40,004 bases of DNA from Snodgrassella alvi. Lineage in GTDB: Bacteria; Pseudomonadota; Gammaproteobacteria; Burkholderiales; Neisseriaceae. Shown here piece after piece: positions 26,377 through 35,088 of this stretch. The position numbers and the translations under genes are program-made. A model generated the notes under the pieces. That model had not been told where the DNA came from, searched no databases, and saw only the letters and a program-made list of their open reading frames with translations. The number at the start of each line of letters is the position of its first letter. Position 1 is the first letter of the stretch. The DNA is taken from assembly GCF_002777855.1 (NCBI RefSeq), contig NZ_MEIK01000001.1, positions 1 through 40,004 of the forward strand, given 5' to 3'.

Positions 26377-27043
26377 GAGCTTATAGTTTGGCAGAGAATA
26401 TTCCAACCCCAAAATAGTCACTAAAGCATCAAATTTTTAAAATTTTTTGCTTATCAATCTGCATGCTACAAAATTAATTTACACCACCCATCCCATACCA
26501 ACGTTATTATCCGGTACATCAGCATAATCAGTAGCTCAACAAACTGAACCACCAGACAACACTACCCAAAACCATTAGCCGGCAGCTGTATCGTTGCAGA
26601 AAAGAAACATCAAGCTATTCAACCACACCAAACAGCAGCCCGAATAAAATTATCCAATTCGCAAATACAACTTATTAATAAACCGCTACAGACATCAATC
26701 GGATAAGTGTTTCCTAAACAAAATAAAAAACAATCACCCCAAACAACCCTAAATCGTTAAGACCATAATTATATTTAATAACAGATTAAATATTTAGAGT
26801 TTTTGAAATTTTTTACGCCGTATTAACCAGATACCGGCTTTTTCTGGCTAGTGTCAACAACCTTTCACACCAGCCGGCATCAAAATTGCACCATACACTA
26901 TGTACAAAACTCTCGTTTTCTTAGCAAACCAACCACCAATACGCACACAAACTGTCACTTCAGCTCATTTCACGACCAATCGTCAGCCTGCTTTAAGCAT
27001 TATTTTTCTCTTTTATACAAATATCCTCATCAGCTGCATACAA
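26377..27043. other. Intergenic stretch without a recognisable gene
   Basis: About 670 A+T-rich bases lie between the efflux operon promoter and the metK terminator. Short open frames on the plus strand (26851-27123, 26900-27091) lack ribosome binding sites and run into the terminator and the end of metK, so I consider them chance. Nothing else is recognised. Confidence 0.5.
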
Positions 27044-27075
27044 CAAAAAACAGGCTGCTTAAAAGCAACCTGTTT
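27041..27075 (-). terminator. Terminator of metK
   Basis: A nine-base stem with one mismatch (acaggctgc / gcaacctgt) is followed on the minus strand by a T-rich run (gttttttgttg). It begins 20 bases after the metK stop. Confidence 0.87.
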
Positions 27076-27092
27076 GTATCAACCCATCTAAA

Positions 27093-28262
27093 TCAGATAC
27101 CCGCAGCCTCACGCAACAACTGAGCTTTATCCGTACGCTCCCAAGTAAATTCCGGCTCTTCACGTCCAAAATGGCCATATGCTGCTGTTTTAGCATAAAT
27201 AGGACGCTGTAAATCCAGCATTTTAATAATTCCTTTCGGACGCAAATCAAAATGCTGTTGCACAATCTCAATAAGCCGACTTTCCTCAATCTTACCGGTA
27301 CCGAAAGTATCGATTGCAATCGAAGTCGGTTGCGCAATACCGATAGCATAGGAAATCTGAATTTGACACTGGCTAGCCAGACCGGCAGCCACAATATTTT
27401 TCGCCACATAACGGCAAGCATAAGCAGCAGAACGGTCTACCTTGGTGGGATCCTTACCCGAAAATGCGCCACCTCCATGCGGCGCAGCACCGCCGTATGT
27501 GTCCACAATAATTTTGCGTCCAGTTAATCCACAGTCGCCCTGCGGCCCACCAATCACAAAACGTCCGGTCGGATTAATCAGATACTGAGTATCTTCAGTT
27601 AGCATTTCAGCAGGCAATACCGGCTTAATAATCAGTTCTTTCACCGCCTCAACCAGTTCTTCACGCCCGATTTCGGGATCATGCTGTGTAGAGAGTACCA
27701 CCGTATCAATGCGCTTCACCTTACCGGTATCACTATCATATACACAAGTCAGCTGCGCCTTTGCATCCGGACGGAGCCACGGCAGTTCACCGCTTTTACG
27801 TACTTCACTCTGGCGCTGCATGAGACGATGTGCATAATAAATCGCAAACGGCATCAGCGTCGGCGTTTCATCACAGGCATAACCAAACATCAGCCCCTGA
27901 TCACCGGCACCCATATCCAGATCCAACCCCTCACCCTCATTCACACCCTGCGCAATATCAGGCGACTGCTCATCATAACAAACCATGACTGCACAGCCAC
28001 TGGCATCAAAGCCCAGCTCAGAAGAATTGTAACCGATACGTTTAATCGTATCGCGGGCAACCTGAATATAATTAATATGTGCGCGTGTGGACACCTCACC
28101 GGCCAGCACACACAAACCGGTATTAACCAACGTTTCAGCAGCTACGCGTGCTGAAGGATCCTGCGTCAGGATAGCGTCTAAAATAGAATCGGATATCTGG
28201 TCGGCAACTTTATCCGGATGTCCTTCCGAAACCGACTCAGAAGTAAACAGAAATTCACTCAT
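27093..28262 (-). CDS. metK: S-adenosylmethionine synthetase
   Basis: MetK condenses methionine and ATP to S-adenosylmethionine, the cell's methyl donor. The 389-residue protein is full length. Visible signatures are [16 protein letters not shown] at the N-terminus (His15 in the ATP site), [12 protein letters not shown] (about 117-128) and [19 protein letters not shown] (about 264-282). It is divergent from the lpxL-like gene with about 98 bases between them, the same arrangement as in Neisseria. No SAM riboswitch is visible in that short gap. Confidence 0.98.
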   Translation of the reverse strand: MSEFLFTSESVSEGHPDKVADQISDSILDAILTQDPSARVAAETLVNTGLCVLAGEVSTRAHINYIQVARDTIKRIGYNSSELGFDASGCAVMVCYDEQSPDIAQGVNEGEGLDLDMGAGDQGLMFGYACDETPTLMPFAIYYAHRLMQRQSEVRKSGELPWLRPDAKAQLTCVYDSDTGKVKRIDTVVLSTQHDPEIGREELVEAVKELIIKPVLPAEMLTEDTQYLINPTGRFVIGGPQGDCGLTGRKIIVDTYGGAAPHGGGAFSGKDPTKVDRSAAYACRYVAKNIVAAGLASQCQIQISYAIGIAQPTSIAIDTFGTGKIEESRLIEIVQQHFDLRPKGIIKMLDLQRPIYAKTAAYGHFGREEPEFTWERTDKAQLLREAAGI

Positions 28263-28360
28263 AATTGGCGGATACTTTCTGATGCTAATATTGCTTTATG
28301 GGCAGTTATAGATGCTTTTGTTACAATGTCGCCCAAATTTTGATTTGAGATACAGAACAG

Positions 28361-29224
28361 ATGCAAAAGCTGGTTTATTTCGTATTTTCCTTATTGGCGT
28401 TAATCCCCTTGCCAGTTTTACAGGGCATCGGCTCAATACTGGGGCGCCTTGGCTTTTACTTCGCCACCAGTGAACGAAAACGCACAACCAAAAATCTGCA
28501 TTTTAGCAAAATTGCTGCCAACGACCAACAAGCAGAAAAACTAGTCAAATCCATTTTTGCTGAAACTGCCAAGAGCGGATTAGAGCTGTCCATCGCATGG
28601 ACCCGCTCCAGCAACCACATCGTATCCCTGTTCAAAGAAGTGCATGGCTGGGAACACATTGAAGAAGCCATCGCAAATAAACACGGGCTGCTCCTTATTA
28701 CCCCGCATCTAGGCAATTACGACCTTGCCGGCCGCTACTTGAGTGAAAAACTGCCATTCCCTCTCACTGCCATGTACCGGCCACCCAAATTAAGCTGGCT
28801 GGAAAGCATCATGAATAACGGCCGCGTGCGTGACAACGGCTATACCGCACCAGCCAACATGCAAGGCGTGAAACAAGTAGTACGGGCATTAAAAAACAAA
28901 GAAGCCACCATCATCTTGCCTGATCAGGTGCCTGGAGAAGGTGAAGGCGTCTGGGCCAACTTTTTCGACCGGCCTGCCTATACCATGACACTGGCTTCAC
29001 GGCTCGCCATCATGCCTAATGTAACAGCCCTATTCTTTTGCGGCGAACGCCTACCCTATGGCCGCGGCTTTGCCCTGCACATCGCCCCACTTAATGGCAC
29101 ACTCACCGGCAACAGAGAACATGATGCACAAATCATCAATAACAATGTCGAAGAGTGGGTTAAACGTTTTCCGACACAGTATCTGTTTGGTTACAACCGT
29201 TATAAAAGACGCAATAAGATGTAA
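28361..29224 (+). CDS. LpxL/HtrB-type lipid A acyltransferase
   Basis: The 287-residue lipid A secondary acyltransferase has an N-terminal hydrophobic anchor and the catalytic HX4D motif as His116-Asp121 (TPHLGNYD). ILPDQVPGEGEGVWANFFDRPAY (about 185-207) and FGYNRYKRR at the C-terminus are further family landmarks. The position beside metK matches neisserial lpxL2/htrB, so it is probably the orthologue. The AT-rich P63C island starts immediately after its stop codon, and no terminator is seen at its end. Confidence 0.9.
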   Translation: MQKLVYFVFSLLALIPLPVLQGIGSILGRLGFYFATSERKRTTKNLHFSKIAANDQQAEKLVKSIFAETAKSGLELSIAWTRSSNHIVSLFKEVHGWEHIEEAIANKHGLLLITPHLGNYDLAGRYLSEKLPFPLTAMYRPPKLSWLESIMNNGRVRDNGYTAPANMQGVKQVVRALKNKEATIILPDQVPGEGEGVWANFFDRPAYTMTLASRLAIMPNVTALFFCGERLPYGRGFALHIAPLNGTLTGNREHDAQIINNNVEEWVKRFPTQYLFGYNRYKRRNKM

Positions 29225-29288
29225 CCTTAATCAATATATAAATTAAAATTTTCGAATATTCAAATTTAGTATTGAAAAAATATATTGA

Positions 29289-29309
29289 AATTGATCATAT
29301 ATATCAATT
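29289..29309. promoter_or_regulatory. Inverted repeat and possible promoter at the head of the P63C island
   Basis: AATTGAT (29289-29295) and ATCAATT (29303-29309) are a perfect seven-base inverted repeat. A perfect TTGACA lies at 29317-29322 with a weak caaaat -10 (29341-29346) after 18 bases. Together they could be the operator and promoter of the island. Confidence 0.4.
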
Positions 29310-29341
29310 AAATATATTGACAAAACAAAACATACTAAAAC

Positions 29342-29750
29342 AAAATAAAGTTGTTGATGAGTTTATTCAAGAATTTAAAGAAAATAAGGTAAATACATGA
29401 ACAGCAGAAAAATTATTTATGAAAATGACATTATTTTAGGTGAAACACTTATTCCTGTTTTCTTTTAAAAGATGATACACGCACATTATCAGCAAAAAGA
29501 ATGCGAGAATGTCTCAAAATAGTTAAAGAGGCTTAAGAACGAAAATAATGTTGTTGATGATTATAATTGATAAATCTAACCCAATAAAAAATATAAGGTA
29601 AATATATGAACATCAGAAAAATTATTTATGAAGGTGAAATTATTTTAGGTGAAACAGTCATTCCTTGTTATATTTTAGAAGATGGTACACGCATATTGTC
29701 TGCAAGAAAAATGCAAGAATGCCTCAAAATGGTTGAAGAAGCTGAAGAAG
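29342..29750 (+). repeat. Imperfect tandem repeat of about 200 bases
   Basis: Unit 1 (about 29342-29541) and unit 2 (about 29542-29750) both begin with aaaataa[a/t]gttgttgatga. Both then carry a Shine-Dalgarno-like aaggtaaata, an ATG (29397 and 29606) and homologous coding sequence for the first ~45 codons of the P63C protein. The units differ by many substitutions and small indels, so the duplication or recombination is not recent. Confidence 0.85.
29397..29536 (+). pseudogene. Truncated, frameshifted copy of the P63C gene start
   Basis: Translation from ATG 29397 gives MNSRKIIYENDIILGETLIP, nearly the same as the intact gene's start, then stops at TAA after 23 codons because of a small deletion relative to the intact copy. 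Shifting the frame recovers DDTRTLSAKRMRECLKIVKEA, which again parallels the intact protein, until a TAA stands where the intact gene has GAA. The homology ends there and the rest of the gene is missing. It has its own aaggt ribosome binding site and may still be translated as a short leader peptide. Confidence 0.85.
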
Positions 29751-30505
29751 GAAAACAAAACTCTGGAACACGTTTACAAAGATATTTAACGCAAAAATCG
29801 CTTAGGCCGTACATTTATAATAATAAACCAAAAAATTATTTTGATCCAATTGAATGTATAAAGGGAACCCATCAAAAAATAAATGGATATGAAGCCACAA
29901 TCTTAGCTGATATTTGTGAAGCATTTCTTGAAGCAAGAAAGCATATACCTTTATCACCCAGACAAATAATAATAGCAAACCAATGTGAAATACTTATTAG
30001 AGCATTTGCTCGTGTTGGAATAGTTGGACTAATCGATGAAGCAACTGGATATCAGTATGAGCGAGAAAGATTTGAACTAAGTAAAATTCTCAATGCTTAT
30101 GTATCAGAGGAAATATTAAAGTGGCAGCTAACTTTTACAGATGAATTTTATAAAGAAATTTTTAGGCTTTGGAGCTTACCATTTATTCCAAAATATATTA
30201 AAAACAAGCCATCTTTTATAGGAAAATTGACTACAAAATATATTTATGATCAATTACCTAAAGGTGTAGTAGAAAAAGTAAAAGAAAATGTTGGTAAGAC
30301 AGCTAACGGTAATTGGAAATATAAGTGGCATCAATCATTGACAGCTGAAATCGGAAGAGAGCATTTAAAAAAACAAATAACTGAAGTAACCACTCTCATG
30401 TCGGTTTCTGAATCTAAAGAACAATTTGATTATTTGTTTAATAAAAAATATGATCAACAACCTCAACTAGTACTTGAATTCAACGAGCCGGCTAAGAAAA
30501 AATAA
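29606..30505 (+). CDS. P63C domain-containing protein (phage-associated family)
   Basis: The 299-residue protein carries the P63C domain (about residues 100-200), recognised from IDEATGYQYERERFELSKIL followed by a helical stretch with WQLTFTDEFYKEIFRLWSLPF. P63C proteins occur in phages and scattered as single genes on bacterial chromosomes; their molecular role is not established. The N-terminal ~60 residues form a small beta-rich domain (VIPCYILEDGTRILSARKM) often seen in front of P63C. Base composition is far more A+T-rich than in neighbouring genes, with Lys/Ile/Asn-rich product, indicating horizontal origin. A ribosome binding site (aagg) precedes the ATG. A decayed 5' copy lies directly upstream. 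Confidence 0.85.
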   Translation: MNIRKIIYEGEIILGETVIPCYILEDGTRILSARKMQECLKMVEEAEEGKQNSGTRLQRYLTQKSLRPYIYNNKPKNYFDPIECIKGTHQKINGYEATILADICEAFLEARKHIPLSPRQIIIANQCEILIRAFARVGIVGLIDEATGYQYERERFELSKILNAYVSEEILKWQLTFTDEFYKEIFRLWSLPFIPKYIKNKPSFIGKLTTKYIYDQLPKGVVEKVKENVGKTANGNWKYKWHQSLTAEIGREHLKKQITEVTTLMSVSESKEQFDYLFNKKYDQQPQLVLEFNEPAKKK

Positions 30506-30739
30506 TAATTTATATTTTATTTTGAAGTATATAAAATTTCTACTGCCAAATTTGACAAAAAAATAACAAAAAATATTAGCTTAACACGGCTGATACCCTA
30601 CCCAGATTAAAGCCGGTTTTAAAACATTTTTGGTAGTCTTAAATATTCTTCATATGTTTTTAAATTACATACTTCTTATTATGAAAATTAAAATTTTTAT
30701 ATTAAAATTTTGATTATAAATATTTTATATTTTACCTTT
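30506..30739. other. AT-rich tail of the P63C island
   Basis: No gene is seen. A weak stem around 30589-30616 (cggct / agccg) followed by gttttaaaa may end the P63C transcript. Composition stays very A+T-rich up to the rpsI terminator. Confidence 0.4.
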
Positions 30740-30783
30740 ACAAATATAAAAAAAGAGCCGTATGGCTCTTTTTTTATATTTGT
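30740..30783. terminator. Bidirectional 20-base-pair terminator after rpsI
   Basis: A perfect 20-base-pair stem (30740-30759 with 30764-30783) has a four-base loop gtat. Its G:C part is gagcc/ggctc and there are seven-base A and T runs on each side, so it can stop transcripts from rpsI and from the P63C side. Confidence 0.93.
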
Positions 30784-30810
30784 AAACTGTGTTGGCAGTG
30801 GCAATACAGA

Positions 30811-31203
30811 TTAACGTTTTGAGAACTGTTTCGCACGGCGTGCTTTGCGCAGACCGAATTTTTTACGTTCAACTTCACGTGCATCACGAGTAACCAGACC
30901 AGCAGCAGACAGAGTTGGTTTCAGCGCTGCATCGTAGTCAATCAATGCACGGGTAATACCGTGACGAATCGCACCAGACTGGCCGGTTTCACCGCCGCCT
31001 ACAACGTTTACTTTAATGTCGAAAGATTCCAGATTTTCGGTCAACACTAATGGCTGACGTACAATCATGCGGCCGGTTTCACGACCAAAGAATTCATCCA
31101 GCGGACGGCCATTAACAATAATCTGACCGCTACCTTTTTGCAGGAAAACACGAGCCACTGAACTTTTGCGGCGACCCGTGCCGTAGTAATATTTACCGTT
31201 CAT
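30811..31203 (-). CDS. rpsI: 30S ribosomal protein S9
   Basis: S9 is a small-subunit protein whose C-terminal tail reaches the P-site tRNA. The 130-residue protein has the typical start [35 protein letters not shown] in the middle and the conserved basic tail [16 protein letters not shown]. It lies nine bases after rplM and shares its transcript, ending at the strong terminator at 30740. Confidence 0.99.
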   Translation of the reverse strand: MNGKYYYGTGRRKSSVARVFLQKGSGQIIVNGRPLDEFFGRETGRMIVRQPLVLTENLESFDIKVNVVGGGETGQSGAIRHGITRALIDYDAALKPTLSAAGLVTRDAREVERKKFGLRKARRAKQFSKR

Positions 31204-31212
31204 TGCGTGTCC

Positions 31213-31641
31213 TTAGATTTCCAAAACTTTAGGTTGTTGAGCAGCATGGCCATGTTCTGAAGTTGCATATACTTTCAGTTTTTTAATCATAGCGTAGCCC
31301 AACGGACCTTTAGGCAACATACCTTTAACGGCTTTTTCCAGCGCACGGCCAGGGAACTGGTTTTGCATTTCTGCAAAAGTACGCTCGTAGATACCACCCG
31401 GGAAGCCTGAGTGGCGATAGTATTTTTTGTCAGTCTGTTTCTGACCAGTTACACGCAGTTTGTCAGCATTGATTACAATGATGTAATCGCCAGTATCAAC
31501 ATGTGGCGTGTATTCTGGCTTATGTTTGCCACGCAGACGGCGAGCGATTTCAGCAGCCAGACGACCCAGAACTTTGTCTTGAGCATCAACCACATACCAA
31601 TCGCGCTTCACCTCATGCGGCTTAGCTGAAAAGGTTTTCAT
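31213..31641 (-). CDS. rplM: 50S ribosomal protein L13
   Basis: L13 is an early-assembling large-subunit protein and forms the usual rplM-rpsI operon here. The 142-residue length is standard. Conserved stretches include [17 protein letters not shown] near the start, the YRHSGFPGG segment (about 76-84) and [16 protein letters not shown] (about 100-115). Confidence 0.99.
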   Translation of the reverse strand: MKTFSAKPHEVKRDWYVVDAQDKVLGRLAAEIARRLRGKHKPEYTPHVDTGDYIIVINADKLRVTGQKQTDKKYYRHSGFPGGIYERTFAEMQNQFPGRALEKAVKGMLPKGPLGYAMIKKLKVYATSEHGHAAQQPKVLEI

Positions 31642-31784
31642 AGGAGCTAATCCAGATAAATATACGAAAGCTTCTAATATTAAAGATTAATCAAGTGATT
31701 GTCAATTGCTAAGCTTGGTCATACAACAATCTCTCTATCCTCAGTAACATAGGCAGGCTGTGCTTTTCACGCTTGCCAGCCTGT

Positions 31785-33917
31785 CTAACCAATGCGCCTG
31801 AAGGGCGGCAAACATGCCAGTAATTGCTTGCCATAGCGCGCTGTCAGAATACGGTTATCCAGAATAGTTACACGGCCATAATCTGTTTCGGTACGAATCA
31901 GCCGTCCAACGGCCTGTATCAGCTTAATGCTGGCTTCAGGCACGGTAATTTCCATAAAAGGATTGCCGCCACGAGCTTCTATCCATTGATTACGGGTTTT
32001 TTCAATCGGATTATCCGGCATCGCAAAGGGCAACTTAGCAATGATCACCTGTACACACATTTCACCCGGTAAATCCAACCCTTCAGCAAAACTGTCGAGT
32101 CCAAATATAATGCTGGGTTTTCCATCGGTAATGGCCTGATGATGGCGCTGCAAGAGAACTTGCTTAGGTAGTTCTCCCTGCACCAGTAACAAAGGTAAAT
32201 GGCTGTCGGGTAATTTCAATGCCACTTCTTGCATCTGCCGGCGGGAAGAAAACAGAACCAACGTTCCAATGGCTTCGTTTTCATTAATCAGTTTTGGAAG
32301 CCACTGTACAATTTCGCCGGTATGAGCAGCTGCATCTTTCGGACTGGCAGTCAGTGCAGGTATATACAGCTCCCCTTGCTCGGCAAAATGAAACGGGCTA
32401 TCTAGTGCCAGCATAGTGGTATCTGTTAACCAATTAAGGCCAGTTTGTTTTAGAAGCAAATCAAAAGTACCCAACGAGCGTAACGTTGCCGAGGTCAGTA
32501 AAGCGCCTGCCGCACGTCGCCATAGACCACTGGCCAGCTTGCCGGCACTGGTAATCGGAGAAGCATTAAAACTGTAATCAACTTTATCTTTACTCGTTCG
32601 GGTAATCCATTTAGCCAGTGGTGCTTCCCCTTCAACATTTTCAGTTGCGAGTAAATCCCAAACATCAACCACTTGCTCTATACGCGCCAGCAACATACCC
32701 AGATCACCGCTAAGCCGGTCAAGCAAACTGCTGTCCTGATTTTTATCACGTCGTGCGGCCGATAGAGCCTCATTCAGACTATTGATGTGTTTAAGCAGCA
32801 TGCGTGCGGCCAAAGCGGTATTATCAACCAATATTTTCAATGTAGCTGGGATGACGCCATCCGGCCACAACCAGCTACTTTCATCATGGCCATCTTGTGC
32901 CGCCAGGCTGGGTTCATCAGCCAAATGCATCATCCATTCCTGCAAATTTTCCTGCAAAGCCGAGGCTGCCTCTGTAGCCATTACAGCAAGTTCACTTTTA
33001 TCCAGCACACCAGCTACTTTATCCACAACATTACCAGTGCGTTCTAAAAACCATAATGCTTGATTCAAGCTGTGTTCAGCCGCAAACTGCTGCAAAGCTT
33101 TGTGTGGCAAATGGTGCGCCTCATCTATACAATAAAAGCTATTGGAAGGTGATGGCAAAATAACGCCACCGCCCATGCCGATATCAGCCAACAATAAATC
33201 ATGGTTAGCCACCACCACATTTACAGTTTCCAGCGTTTCTCGCGCCAAAAAAAACGGACACTCCGGTCGATTGGGACAACCAGCTTTCAAACAGCCGTGG
33301 CGGTCATTGGTAACTTTCTGCCACAGACCATCATCAATCTGTTGCGGCCACGTATCTCGATCTCCATTAAAAGTACGGTCAGCAAACTGGTCGGCCATAT
33401 CACGTAATACCGCCAGCTCCTCACTTTTAGGTTTCCGGTCCCACAACGCCTGCTGTGGTTCGAACCCTTGTAAACTATCCTGTGCGTTTAATTGGGTTAA
33501 TTGATACAGTTTATAGGGACACAAATAGCGACCACGCCCTTTGGCGAGTGCAAAGCTGAGATTCAGACCACTGTGTCTGACCACAAAGGGTAAATCACGC
33601 CCTACTAGCTGCTCCTGTAAAGCCACAGTAGCACTGCTGACCACCAGAATTTTGCCGCGGGTCTGCGCCATAATACCGCCGGCCAACAGGTAGGCCAGAC
33701 TTTTGCCTACACCTGTAGGCCCCTCCACCACCACAATTGATTCTCCATTGCGCTGTGGTGGTTCTCCACCATCCTCCTGCTCTTGAGTGCGTGAAAATGC
33801 ATTGGCAATCGCGGCCACCATCTCCCGCTGTGCCTGACGTGGCCGGAAATTAGGCAGACTTTTGGCGATATTCTGGTAATGTTCGCGTATCGCGTTTTTT
33901 TCTAAATCTGTGAGCAT
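31785..33917 (-). CDS. dinG: ATP-dependent DNA helicase DinG
   Basis: DinG is a superfamily 2 iron-sulfur helicase of the XPD group that unwinds R-loops, D-loops and forked DNA in repair. The 710 residues contain Walker A GPTGVGKS (66-73) and the DEAH box at 265-268. Four cysteines (133, 209, 214, 220) have the spacing of the E. coli 4Fe-4S ligands, so the cluster domain is intact. Motif VI appears as LIQAVGRLIRTETDYG near the C-terminus. It is a single gene, diverging from the MetQ-type gene with 131 bases between. Confidence 0.96.
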   Translation of the reverse strand: MLTDLEKNAIREHYQNIAKSLPNFRPRQAQREMVAAIANAFSRTQEQEDGGEPPQRNGESIVVVEGPTGVGKSLAYLLAGGIMAQTRGKILVVSSATVALQEQLVGRDLPFVVRHSGLNLSFALAKGRGRYLCPYKLYQLTQLNAQDSLQGFEPQQALWDRKPKSEELAVLRDMADQFADRTFNGDRDTWPQQIDDGLWQKVTNDRHGCLKAGCPNRPECPFFLARETLETVNVVVANHDLLLADIGMGGGVILPSPSNSFYCIDEAHHLPHKALQQFAAEHSLNQALWFLERTGNVVDKVAGVLDKSELAVMATEAASALQENLQEWMMHLADEPSLAAQDGHDESSWLWPDGVIPATLKILVDNTALAARMLLKHINSLNEALSAARRDKNQDSSLLDRLSGDLGMLLARIEQVVDVWDLLATENVEGEAPLAKWITRTSKDKVDYSFNASPITSAGKLASGLWRRAAGALLTSATLRSLGTFDLLLKQTGLNWLTDTTMLALDSPFHFAEQGELYIPALTASPKDAAAHTGEIVQWLPKLINENEAIGTLVLFSSRRQMQEVALKLPDSHLPLLLVQGELPKQVLLQRHHQAITDGKPSIIFGLDSFAEGLDLPGEMCVQVIIAKLPFAMPDNPIEKTRNQWIEARGGNPFMEITVPEASIKLIQAVGRLIRTETDYGRVTILDNRILTARYGKQLLACLPPFRRIG

Positions 33918-33980
33918 AACTAGTCAGACAAAAGCAAATGGCATAAACACTTATTCTATTTAGTAGTAAAGTTATTTAAA

Positions 33981-34019
33981 ATCAGTATATTCGCAACGTA
34001 ATTCCAATTATATACTGAT
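33981..34019. promoter_or_regulatory. Inverted repeat between dinG and the MetQ-type gene
   Basis: ATCAGTATAT (33981-33990) and ATATACTGAT (34010-34019) are perfect ten-base inverted arms with a 19-base spacer. Each arm contains a TATACT hexamer facing outward, so the arms could be the -10 boxes of divergent promoters or a regulator's paired sites. Confidence 0.5.
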
Positions 34020-34048
34020 ATTCCATATTAAATTTCAGCAGGTCCATC

Positions 34049-34882
34049 ATGAACAAAATTATTTATCTTGTTATAACCTGTCTGGTAGCCACAGGCTTAA
34101 TAGCCTGCTCCAAAACACAACAGGATAACGCATCCGCCGCAACGGCTACTAAAAAAGAACTCGTGTTCGGTGCATCCGCCATGCCCTACACCACCATCTT
34201 TGAGCAAGGCGTTAAGCCAATTCTGGAAAAACAGGGTTATAAGATTAAAACCTTGAATTTTTCCACGCTGGAAGTGAATAATCAATCTGTAAATAATGGA
34301 CAGGTTGATTTCAATCTGGATCAGCATACTGCCTATCTGAATGTTTTCAACCGTGAAAAAGGCACACATTTATATCCGCTAGTGCACATTCCAACCGTAC
34401 CAGCTGCCATTTATTCAAATAAATACACTTCCATCCAGCAGGCACCCAACGGTGCCAGCGTACTGATTCCAAGCGATCCGGCTAATACCTCACGTGCGTT
34501 ACGTATTCTGACCGACAACCACTTAGTTCAGTTAAAACCCAACACCAATCCAATACTCGCAACCACACGAGACATTGCCAGCAATCCTAAACTACTAAAA
34601 ATCAAAGAAATTGATTCAGTTATGATTCCGCGCACATTAAATGAAGTGGACTTCGGGTTCGCCTCAGGGGGCATTGCCTATCAATCCAAACTGGATCCGA
34701 AAAAAGCTGTTCTGCGTGAAAAGGTGATTCCAGAAATGGAAATGGTGGTCACCATCAATGAAAAAAACAAAGACACACAATGGGCAAAAGATTTAAAAGC
34801 AGCTTATCAGTCAGATGAATTTAAACAATTTATGCAGAAATACAATCAGAACCAAATGTGGGTAATGCCACAGGCTGAATAA
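34049..34882 (+). CDS. MetQ/NlpA-family substrate-binding lipoprotein
   Basis: This is the extracytoplasmic binding protein of a methionine-type ABC importer. The 277-residue protein has a lipoprotein signal with lipobox LIAC (Cys20). The mature part follows the NlpA family: LVFGASAMPYTTIFEQGVKP, DFNLDQHTAYLNVFN, and IPSDPANTSRALRILTDN (about 148-165). MetQ binds methionine or, in Neisseria-like relatives, other amino acids; the ligand is not certain. No metN or metI gene is adjacent, so its permease must be elsewhere. A strong terminator follows. Confidence 0.92.
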   Translation: MNKIIYLVITCLVATGLIACSKTQQDNASAATATKKELVFGASAMPYTTIFEQGVKPILEKQGYKIKTLNFSTLEVNNQSVNNGQVDFNLDQHTAYLNVFNREKGTHLYPLVHIPTVPAAIYSNKYTSIQQAPNGASVLIPSDPANTSRALRILTDNHLVQLKPNTNPILATTRDIASNPKLLKIKEIDSVMIPRTLNEVDFGFASGGIAYQSKLDPKKAVLREKVIPEMEMVVTINEKNKDTQWAKDLKAAYQSDEFKQFMQKYNQNQMWVMPQAE

Positions 34883-34908
34883 GCTGCCTGATAATACTTT
34901 TTTTCTGA

Positions 34909-34953
34909 AGATAACCGGTAATACTTTACAAGTATTACCGGTTATCTATTTTA
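34909..34953. terminator. Terminator after the MetQ-type gene
   Basis: An 18-base perfect stem (34909-34926 with 34930-34947) has a three-base loop and is followed by attttatt. It lies 27 bases after the stop codon. Confidence 0.92.
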
Positions 34954-35088
34954 TTGCTATTTGCCACGATACAGAATCGTAGCACCATTTTTTATCAGCC
35001 TGAAGGCAAATTCAATTCTTAAAACAACATAACATTAAATTTAAATACATTTTATAATATAAAGATTACAAAACTTATCTGCACAAGC

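Noticed and set aside
26851-27123. 90-codon plus-strand frame before metK
   Set aside because: It runs through the metK terminator into the end of metK and has no ribosome binding site.
29225-30739. Complete prophage or insertion sequence around the P63C gene
   Set aside because: No integrase, transposase, terminal inverted repeats or attachment-site duplication could be seen.
31751-31786. Hairpin aggcaggctg/cagcctgtct at the end of dinG
   Set aside because: It overlaps the dinG stop codon and no T run follows on the minus strand, so a terminator call is not supported.
33455-33480. tRNA-like gttcgaaccc
   Set aside because: It lies inside dinG coding sequence and no cloverleaf can be drawn around it.
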